Positions 55,600 through 64,000 of a stretch of DNA of 64,000 nt are shown piece after piece. The stretch lies in contig CM028378.1 in the NCBI GenBank assembly GCA_013146195.2, positions 86,672,295 to 86,736,294 on the forward strand. The letters run 5' to 3'. How positions within the stretch are numbered: position 1 is the stretch's first letter; the number at the start of each line of letters is the position of its first letter. Made by a program: the position numbers and the translations under genes. The stretch is from Codonopsis lanceolata (taxonomy: Eukaryota > Streptophyta > Magnoliopsida > Asterales > Campanulaceae). The notes under the pieces are model-generated. The model was given only the letters and a program-made list of their open reading frames with translations, searched no databases and was not told the DNA's origin.

Positions 55600-58175
55600 T
55601 CAATGAGAGCACTTAGGACTTTGTAGAGATGTCATGTTCTCGTATATGCTATATGATGACTTTTTGGTTGCATAAACAGATTATGATCAGATTATAAACC
55701 ATGTTTATGATGTTATTTAGGTATGATAATGTATGATAAATCATCCTATCTTGTTGTTTAAGTGTTGGGAGCATGTTTGATGAAATGGTTAGGCTTGTAG
55801 AGATGCTATGTTCTCGTATATGCTAAATGTTGCATTTTCGGTTGTATGAACAGATTATGAACAGATTATAAACCCTTATTACGATGTCATTTATGTGTAG
55901 TAATGTATGATAAATCATTCTACCTTGTTGTTTAAGTGTTGGGAGCATGTTTGATGAAATAGTTAGGCTTGTAGAGATGTCATGTTCTCGTATATGCTAT
56001 ATGATGAATTTTTAGTTGCATAAACAGATTATGATCAGATTATAAACCATGTTTATGATGTTATTTAGGTGTGATAATGTATGATAAATCATCCTATCTT
56101 GTTGTTTAAGTGTTGGGAGCATGTTTGATGAAATGGTTAGGCTTGTAGAGATGATATGTTCTCGTATATGCTAAATGTTGCATTTTTGGTTGTATGAACA
56201 GATTATGAACAGATTATAAACCCTTATTATGATGTCATTTATGTGTAGTAATGTATGATAAATCATTCTACCTTGTTGTTTAAGTGTTGGGAGCATGTTT
56301 GATGAAATGGTTAGGCTTGTAGAGATGTCATGTTCTCGTATATGCTATATGATGAATTTTTGGTTGCATAAACAGATTATGATCAGATTATAAACCCTTA
56401 TTACGATGTCATTTATGTGTAGTAATGTATGATAAATCATTCTACCTTGTTGTTTAAGTGTTGGGAGCATGTTTGATGAAATAGTTAGGCTTGTAGAGAT
56501 GTCATGTTCTCGTATATGCTATATGATGAATTTTTGGTTGCATAAACAGATTATGATCAGATTATAAACCATGTTTATGATGTTATTTAGGTGTGATAAT
56601 GTATGATAAATCATCCTATCTTGTTGTTTAAGTGTTGGGAGCATGTTTGATGAAATGGTTAGGCTTGTAGAGATGTTATGTTCTCGTATATGCTAAATGT
56701 TGCATTTTTCGGTTGTATGAACAGATTATAAACCCTTATTACGATGTCATTTATGTGTAGTAATGTATGATAAATCATTCTACCTTGTTGTTTAAGTGTT
56801 GGGAGCATGTTTGATGAAATAGTTAGGCTTGTAGAGATGTCATGTTCTCGTATATGCTATATGATGAATTTTTGGTTGCATAAACAGATTATGATCAGAT
56901 TATAAACCATGTTTATGATGTTATTTAGGTGTGATAATGTATGATAAATCATCCTATCTTGTTGTTTAAGTGTTGGGAGCATGTTTGATGAAATGGTTAG
57001 GCTTGTAGAGATGCTATGTTCTCGTATATGCTAAATGTTGCATTTTCGGTTGTATGAACAGATTATGAACAGATTATAAACCCTTATTATGATGTCATTT
57101 ATGTGTAGTAATGTATGACAAATCATTCTACCTTGTTGTTTAAGTGTTGGGAGCATGTTTGATGAAATGGTTAGGCTTGTAGAGATGCCATGTTCTCGTA
57201 TATGCTATATGATGAATTTTTGGTTGCATAAACAGATTATGATCAGATTATAAACCATGTTTATGATGTTATTTAGGTGTGATAATGTATGATAAATCAT
57301 CCTATCTTGTTGTTTAAGTGTTGGGAGCATATTTGATAAAATAGTTAGGCTTGTAGAGATGTCATGTTCTCGTATATGCTATATGATGAATTTTTGGTTG
57401 CATAAACAGATTATGATCAGATTAATAACCATGTTTATGATGTTATTTAGGTGTGATAATGTATGATAAATCACCCTATCTTGTTGTTCAAGTGTTGGGA
57501 GCATGTTTGATGAAATAGTTAGGCTTGTAGAGATGTCATGTTCTCGTATATGCTAAATGATGCATTTTTGGTTGGATGAACAGATTATAATCAGATTATA
57601 AACCATGATTATGATGTTATTTATGGGTATTGATGTATGATAAATCATCCTATCTTGTTGTTCAAGTGTTAGGAGCATGTTTGATGACATAGTTAGGCTT
57701 GTAGAGATGCCATGTTCTCGTATATGCTAAATGATTCATTTTTGGTTGGATGAACATATTATAATAAGATTATAAACCATGATTATGATGTTATTTATGT
57801 GTATTGATGTATGATAAATCACCCCATCTTGTTGTTCAAGTGTTGGGAGCATGTTTGATGAAATAGTTAGGCTTGTAGAGATGTCATGTTCTCGTATATA
57901 CTAAATGATGCATTTTTTGTTGGATGAACATATTATAATCAGATTATAAACCATGATTATGATGTTATTTATGTGTATTGATGTATGATAAATAACCCTA
58001 TCTTGTTGTTTAAGTGTTGGGAGCATGTTTGATGAAATGGTTAGGCTTGTAGAGATGTCATGTTTCACTATATGCTAGATGATGAAATTTTGGTTGGATG
58101 AACATGTTGTAAATTATGTTTATGAGGATATTCAAGGGTAGAGATATATGATAAATCATTTTATCTTGTTTGTTT
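55600..58175. repeat. 174-bp satellite array inside the LTR, about 15 units
   Basis: The marker TTGTTGTTTAAGTGTTGGGA starts at 55751, 55925, 56099, 56273, 56447, 56621, 56785, 56959, 57133, 57307, 57481, 57655, 57829 and 58003, that is every 174 bp with one 164-bp step. Type A units have GCTATATGATGAATTTTTGG and CATGTTTATGATGTTATTTAGG; type B have GCTAAATGTTGCATTTTCGG and CCCTTATTACGATGTCATTT. They alternate A-B over much of the array, with one A/B chimera (56273-56446) and a third type C from 57481. Confidence 0.95.
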
Positions 58176-59500
58176 AAGTGTTGGAAGCATGTTTGATGAC
58201 TTGTGAATGAGTATATATGCCTCACTTGTGACCGTGATTCTATGTTGCCTACTTAAATGTTTGATTTGGGGTCTTATGGGTTTAATGACCTTAGTAACCT
58301 ATTGATTCATGTTAGTATGGACATAGGAGAGTATTGAGGCCAACGGCTTCTATACCCTAATTTTTGAAAGATTGATTATGACTCAACGGAGTTGACCATT
58401 GGGTTAGTATGACATTAAGGAGTAATATGCCTAAGTCCTATGAATTTTGGGGTAGTATTAATGGAGGTTAAGCCTCCAAGAATTTTAAAGTGTATGAAGA
58501 ACACTTGATGATTAAAGCCTTGATTTTTATCTCTAATGTGATTATGTGCTAGTTGTGAAGTAAAAGCATGACTAGATGATTGTAGAGTACATGCCTACTT
58601 ATTTGAGCATATGATATGATAATATATTACGGTGCTTGAAGTTTGAGTTGAGTCGGCTTGAGTCGGTTTGTTGAGTCTTTGGGGCGATGATCATCTTCAC
58701 GATGATCATCTTCAATTGTGAGATTCGTGATTTTGATGGATCGCCGCGCCGGATTGCACACATCCTCTATCGATGGCCACGGTAGGGAAGTAGTTGATCT
58801 CGCTTGTAGTATGGAAACATGACTTTGATAACTATCGAACTCAAGCGGGAAATGTTCAGTGGACGCCGATATCCACGAAAGGGATATCGAGGACACATAA
58901 AGGTCTTGCACGTGTTTTTGCAGGAGCGACATGGCGGAAAAATGGTAACGGTATCATATCCCTTTTTATATGAATTGACTCACGAGTGCTTATATGTGAA
59001 TAATGTGCTACGTGAATATGATATGATATGGAATGATGGTTGAACGAATTAATGAAATGTTATACTTGTTGATAACATGATACTCGAAATTGTTAAGTAT
59101 GGATATCTTAACATGATTATTTATTAAATGTATATTATGCCAATATCATGAATTATTATTGTTGAGCATGATGCCATGACAGGAAGTTATGTTAGTAACT
59201 TGCTAATTCTTTATGACTTACTCCTATTTGTTTTGATTGTTTTCCCCTAGATCCGAGTCGAGCGAGCGGTTTGAAGTGAGTATCGATTTGCGTTGGAGAA
59301 GCTTTTGACGAGGTTGCTACCTTGTAATTTTAGAATCCTTTCTTTTGGCAAGGACGATGGGAACATAAAGTTATATAAACTTTATGAGGGGTAGCAAGAA
59401 TTTATGTGTTTGATTATTAGTACGTGCCTTATGTAATTTGATGATCATGCTTTAGTTGTTTTAACCATGTATTGGTTAGTTTATTATGTTTGTTATCCGG
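58176..59500 (+). other. 3' half of LTR copy 3, non-coding
   Basis: Matches LTR copy 1 from about 3300 onward (for example the GACTCAACGGAGTTGACC region and GATCGCCGCGCC..GGAAGTAG). No reading frame of note. Confidence 0.55.
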
Positions 59501-59831
59501 CATGTTTTTAGCCGTTAAGCATGTTAGACTAGAATTGTAGACTTAGTTTAATGTTGAGTTCCGGCCGTAACGTCACCGATGACTTGGTATATAACTGCTA
59601 TAAATTGTTATCACATGATTTTATTTTTGGACCAAGAGATTCATTATCTCTAAGGTTGTCATAGTTTGAGTTTGTTAGCTCGGGCGCCACCGTTTAATTA
59701 TATTACGCTTCCGCATGTGTTAAAGTTTTTGGCGTACCGTCGTTATGGCCTTACCCGTTATTTGTCATCTTGTGTGTTTTTGACGGCACGACCTCGGGGT
59801 CTCGTATTGGGACTCGGGTCGGGTCGTCGCA

Positions 59832-60678
59832 TTAAGTTAGGTCCAACCTTTTTGAATTTTATTCGTTATCCCTCATATGTTGATTTTTTTGTCAGATTCC
59901 CCCCACCTGTCATTACCATTACAAATGTCATCCAATATTTTTTGCTTATGACGAAAATACCCTTACTAAGTTGAGGGATAAAGAATTTATTTGAATCTAA
60001 AAAATAATATGATTTTACCTTTCTTAATATCTCTAAGATTTGTTTAAGAAAAATTTGGGTAGACATTGTTAGAAATATATGTAAGGTTTTAAATTAATAT
60101 AATAATAGGTTCGCTGGTGAGTATTGAGATATTAGAAACTCAGTAGCGTGTTTAGTTATTACCAGTAGGGCTGGCGATTTGGTGTGTTGGGTCGAAAAGG
60201 GTAACGGGTTGAGACGAGTCGTATCCATTATAACCTCAAATACTAAATGGGTCAGAATGTGTAACGAGTCAAAACAGGTCGATCCATTTTAAATCACATT
60301 TTCTGCCAAAACAACATAAATTTATATAGAAACAAATTAACGGGTCAAATATTTTTTGGAAAAAAATTGACGGATTGGGTAATTTTCAAGTCGGTTTGGG
60401 TGGGTTAATGGGTTTTAGGTTGTAATTACTAAGCCTAATTAACAGTGAACAAACTAAGAAAAATGAGTTCAAAAAATGTGTTTTAATTTCAAGATGATGA
60501 AGAAAAATTGGAGAACCAAGTTGATGAATATGTGTGTTCTGTTTAAGAATAAAGCTACATTCTACAATTTGCTCCCTTAATTTTTTTGATTACATACTAC
60601 AATCAGTCTTAAAGACTATCATATTGGTAATAAGTTATAGATCTTACTAACAAATATATGAGTAATTTTTGTTAGGAT

Positions 60679-60732
<54 letters not shown>

Positions 60733-61684
60733 TATAATAGTGTGAGTTGTTTTTTTACAAACTATGGTTTAGGAAAAAAATAAGTTGTACATGCATGTAA
60801 TAAACCACTAACTTTTAATTAAGGTCAAACACATAAATTTGTCATGGGTAAAAAATGGCGCATAAAATTCATATATTTAATAAACTACTCACCATGAATT
60901 AAGGTCATATAAGTAATTTTGTCATGAGTTAATCAATTCATGAAGAATTAAATAACATTTTGGTCCATTAGCTTGTACATAAATGTATCACAAAAATACC
61001 CTTGTTAAGTTGAGAAACTAAAAATATATATGAATGAAAAAAATATGTTTTACATTTTTAAATATTTCTGTTTATAATTGAATGAATAGTTTCTAATAAA
61101 TTAATAATGGAGAAGCCGATAGAGCAAAGTGGTCTGGAGAGCGTGATAGTGTGAAATATGAGGGAGGCTAGGGAGGAGCGGATGAGGTAGAGCCACCGTT
61201 TAGTGATAAGAGAGATGGCAACGGAAGAATAGGGTGGGAGGTTGTGAAAGATTTCTTAGAGGAGTTCGATGCACATGATTTTGTCTATTACGTGAAATTT
61301 GTAAAAGCAAATTTGAGATTCATTAGTTTGTGGTTTTATATAATAGAGTTCACATATGAGATATAGTGTTGTTCGAACTCATATATGAAATGAAATTGAT
61401 CGGACAAGAGAGAAAACAAAAGAATATATAAGGGTTTACAACATACCACTATCTCTTACTAAATACGATTATTTTTGCTCCCTCAACTTAGTAAGGGTAT
61501 CCGACCAAAATTTGAAATAAGAGATTAAATGAATAAAAAAAAGTGGAACTCAAGTTAAAGTTAAGCAAAAGTTGAGGGATCAAATTATTAATTAATGTTT
61601 CCATAGAAACATAATAGATTACCCAAAGGTGAATGTCAATCGAGCCTTTTAAAACTCAAAGACAAGAAATAGCAGAGAGAGAGA
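59832..61684 (+). repeat. TIR repeat carrying an exon (copy 2)
   Basis: Matches 24415-26255 at roughly 93-95% by eye. The first 24 bases of the element are missing, cut by the LTR end. Differences include an expanded (TA)n(CA)n tract at 60683-60732. Confidence 0.88.
61107..61300 (+). pseudogene. Unidentified exon inside TIR repeat (copy 2)
   Basis: Same exon as 25651-25851, with a 7-base deletion after GGTCTGGAGAGC that shifts the frame. The far part (GWEVVKDFLEEFDAHDFVYY, VKF) and the GTAAAAG donor remain. Confidence 0.45.
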
Positions 61685-62230
61685 AGCTTGAGATATTGCG
61701 AAAAGATAAATAATTTTTTTTTTAATTACAACAATCGTGAGAGTAAATAATAATGATAATCAACCTTTAGATTTTGAGGTGATCTTTCTAATATACTTAT
61801 AATTTTTTATGGTCAAATTTGAAAAGATATTACTTGCATAGATATATGATTTTTTTTTAACTATAATTATAGATTTGTTGATATAAATTTCTCTTCGTGG
61901 CCCTTACGTTTCCTCGTATCTAAGAAATTTTTATAGATGCCTTGTTTATAAGATCAACTAGTAGTGAAAAGTAGAATATGGACCAATATGTCTCATGACA
62001 AAATGAATTCTTGAAAGTTATGATTGGAAAAGTAGAATATTCACTAATTGATTGGAAAAGTGGTGACTTAAATTGAAATCATCAAATAATTCTTGAAAGT
62101 TATGCATGGATCTCATGAATAAGGTTAAGGTTTTTTTTCAATGGGATGGAAATGAATTCATTATAGTCTTTTTCCAAATCTTTGGGGTTTCAATTGTAAT
62201 TTTGATATAGTTTTGGGGTGTAAATTTTTA
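61685..62230. other. No gene recognised
   Basis: AT-rich spacer ending in the left AAATTTTTA duplication of the Pack-MULE (62222-62230). Confidence 0.4.
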
Positions 62231-62871
62231 CGCCAAATTACTTTTTGCCCCCCAAAATTTCCACCAAATCCCAGTTTACCACCTAAACTAAGGTTTGTCC
62301 CACTTTAGCATTCAAGATTGCCATTTGTCCCATTTAACCTCCTCCCGTCAGTTGTCGTTAGAAACTCGGCGTTAAATTGCACGTGGTCTTCACGTGCGGG
62401 GTTATTTTCGTCATTTTCCTTGTTGTCCCTCTCAGAGTGAAAGACGATCAGACCTAAAACCTTGAATCCCAATTGAGAGACAGTTAGACGATGTAAGAGA
62501 TGAAACGACTAATCTCATAGCGCGTTTCATCATCTGCAGCTTCTCATTTGTCATACCTCCTCCGACATCCATCACCGTGATCAAATCGATCGGAGCTCGA
62601 CGTTCGCCTTTGTCGGAGCTTTCGGGGCTTTAATCTTCTAAACAATATCACAAGTCTCATAACTCCCGGCTTTCAGACACCACAGCCGCCTCCGACAACA
62701 ATCTCACCTCTACATTCCCAGTATTCATACCAATTGGACTGTTCAGGTCCGTTTGAAAGAGAATTCGGTTGCGAATCATTAAGAGTAACATAAATAGACA
62801 AGGAGCATTTGGTAGGAAAAAAATAAATGTAAAATTTGAGAATGGGATGTTTGTATACCAGTCGTCCGGCG

Positions 62872-63030
62872 AAGCGAAACGGCCCGATCAAAATACGATT
62901 TGGCTCTCACTTCATCTATGTCAGCCTCCCAAATCAATTTTCCGTACAAAGACAACACTTCGCTATCTCCCGGATTCACTAGTATTGCTCTTCCGTAATA
63001 CTCATCTGCTTTCACCGCGTCTCCCTCAAC
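62872..63030 (-). pseudogene. TPR protein fragment, exon 2
   Basis: After the acceptor TTTCGAAAAAG it reads VEGDAVKADEYYGRAILVNP, GDSEVLSLYGKLIWEADIDE and VRAKSYFDRAVSL, tetratricopeptide-type helical repeats of a plant TPR-like superfamily protein. It joins exon 1 in frame (KYLHE|VEGD). The frame then runs into unrelated sequence at the element arm. Confidence 0.82.
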
Positions 63031-63135
63031 CTTTTTCGAACATAAAAAATACATAAATTAATCAAATCATTCACATGAATGTAGATTTTAATTCGCGAAT
63101 TCGGATGTAATGCAAGAAATTTGAAGGTGAGTTAC

Positions 63136-63400
63136 CTCGTGCAAATACTTTGCGTAGTTTCTAAGGAGGAGAGAATTCGTAGGGTCTGACTTCAACTTCT
63201 CTTGAAAATACACGCCAAGATTGCTCTGATCCGCGTTTCTGCCTGCGAAGTTACCTGTACCAAAGTCGTTGTTTCCACCGTGGCCGCCGCTAAATAATTT
63301 TCCCTGATCCATCCCGCCGCCAGAATGGCCTAATTCCTCTATCGCAGTTCCGCTCTTCGTACAATCTCCGGCAAAACTCCTTTGATCGAAAATGCTTTCG
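63136..63400 (-). pseudogene. TPR protein fragment, exon 1
   Basis: Open minus-strand frame with SFAGDCTKSGTAIEELGHSG, MDQGKLFSGGHGGNNDFG (ATG at 63312) and LKSDPTNSLLLRNYAKYLHE, ending at a GTAACT donor (63134-63135). The NYAKYLxE..G(D)..A(D)EYYGRAI context is the opening of the same plant TPR family. The 5' limit is uncertain. The intron (63031-63135) is kept and both splice sites look usable, so a chimeric transcript is possible. Confidence 0.75.
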
Positions 63401-63633
63401 ATTAAGAGACAGAAAGTGTGTGAGAGAGAGAGAGAGAGAGTTATATTAAAAGACGAAAAGAACCTCGCACGTGAAGACCACGTGCGATTTAATGCCGAGT
63501 TTCTAACGGCAACTGACGGGAGGAGGTTAAATGGGACAAATGACAACCTTGAATGCTAAAGTGGGACAAACCTTAGTTTAGGTGGTAATCTGGGATTTGG
63601 TAGAAATTTTGGGGGGTAAAAAGTAATTTGACC

Positions 63634-64000
63634 AAATTTTTATTTTAGTCTACGTAGGAGGCACATTTGCATTTAACTAAATTTCTCTAACGGTACCTAA
63701 CAAAAAGATTGACCGCATAAAAATATAAACGTTTTCCGATGAAATTGGTACCAAATTTCTTAAGGGATACTATTGGTGGAGAATACCAAATTTAAAAGTT
63801 TTAAAATTATGGCAGAAACTTTTGTAAGACGGTTTTACAAATATTTTTTGTAAGATTGATCCTATTTACTCGATCCATCATGTATCGATGGGTTGAATTG
63901 TGAAAGAATGTGGCTTCGCCTTATAACTTAAGATCCATAAGGCATAGTCTTACATGAGACTTATTCTAAAATTATACTATCATTTGCCTATAACATAGGC
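63634..64000 (+). repeat. Right flank of Pack-MULE, duplicated at 38.33-38.69 kb
   Basis: From AAATTTTTATTTTAGTCTACG to the window end (CCTATAACATAGGC) it matches 38327-38690 at about 95% by eye. Confidence 0.85.

Larger units (their letters stand above)
55418..59831 (+). mobile_element. Ty3/gypsy-type LTR (family A, copy 3), 5' end in gap
   Basis: The 3' end GGGTCGGGTCGTCGCA at 59831 and the AACGTCACCGATGACTTGG block (59570) match copy 1. TGAGTTACAAC..TAGCCTCATTGACCCTA (55530-55575) matches 3010-3050 in copy 1. It is about 1.5 times longer than copies 1 and 2 because of the 174-bp array. The insertion lies against the 24.4-kb-type repeat, which resumes at 59832. Confidence 0.75.
62231..63633. 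mobile_element. Pack-MULE carrying a TPR-gene fragment
   Basis: Inverted arms of about 200 bp: CGCCAAATTACTTTTTGCCC at 62231 and its inverse, ending GGGTAAAAAGTAATTTGACC, at 63633. AAATTTTTA is repeated exactly at 62222-62230 and 63634-63642 (9 bp, Mutator-type). Arm landmarks include GCACGTGGTCTTCACGTGCG and CCTCCTCCCGTCAGTTG. About 1 kb of gene-derived sequence lies between. Confidence 0.9.

Noticed and set aside
55600..58175. CRISPR-like array
   Set aside because: Units are contiguous 174-bp tandem copies without unique spacers, in a plant nuclear sequence.

Overview
This is nuclear DNA from a flowering plant, most likely a eudicot. It is AT-rich and consists almost entirely of transposable elements nested in one another. 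Only one near-intact host-type protein gene is visible: a DUF247 (UPF0481) gene at 36.57-37.81 kb on the + strand. One 100-base scaffold gap lies at 55,318-55,417.

Layout. 1-11.5 kb reads as a non-autonomous CACTA element, with a clear right terminal inverted repeat (TIR) at 11,516-11,528. A Mutator-like element (MULE, 867-5,154, perfect 9-bp target-site duplication, TSD) sits inside it. That MULE carries a degenerate RING-H2 gene and is itself split by a solo Ty3/gypsy-type LTR. 11.5-18.9 kb is a decayed Tat/Ogre-like Ty3-gypsy element (gag, RT, non-coding repeats, LTR-like end) with a textbook SINE in its gag. 19.4-22.0 kb is a second solo LTR with a 5-bp TSD. 22.2-24.0 kb is a MULE inside a MULE, inserted into a type I (M-gamma) MADS-box pseudogene. 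24.4-26.3 kb is a TIR repeat with an unidentified exon; it recurs at 59.8-61.7 kb. 26.3-34.1 kb holds MITEs (hAT, Stowaway, Tourist-like), a NAC-domain fragment, a glyoxalase II fragment and LTR pieces. 34.6-35.2 kb is an inverted-repeat element with a 33-bp palindromic array. 35.4-37.8 kb is the DUF247 gene and its promoter. 38-40.5 kb has duplicated repeats and MITEs. 40.5-41.6 kb has a copia LTR, primer site and intact gag-only ORF. 44.9-46.2 kb is a Pack-MULE with a plant MurG-homologue fragment. 47.7-53.5 kb is an L1-type LINE inside the remains of an autonomous FAR1/Jittery-type MULE whose transposase is at 53.5-55.1 kb. 55.4-59.8 kb is a third LTR of the same family, expanded by a 174-bp satellite. 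62.2-63.6 kb is a Pack-MULE with a spliceable TPR-gene fragment.

The main theme is gene-fragment capture. Fragments of at least six recognisable gene families (RING-H2, NAC, glyoxalase II, MurG, TPR, and a plastid-targeted protein not identified further) lie in or beside TIR elements. Three of these elements have 9-bp TSDs, perfect in two and 7 of 9 in one. The second theme is repeats growing inside elements: a 174-bp satellite with alternating unit types inside an LTR, a hairpin of opposed TAA/ATT arrays inside a nested MULE, and a 33-bp palindromic array. No tRNA or rRNA gene, CRISPR array or operon was seen. All calls rest on reading the sequence and recalling family motifs; no database search was run.
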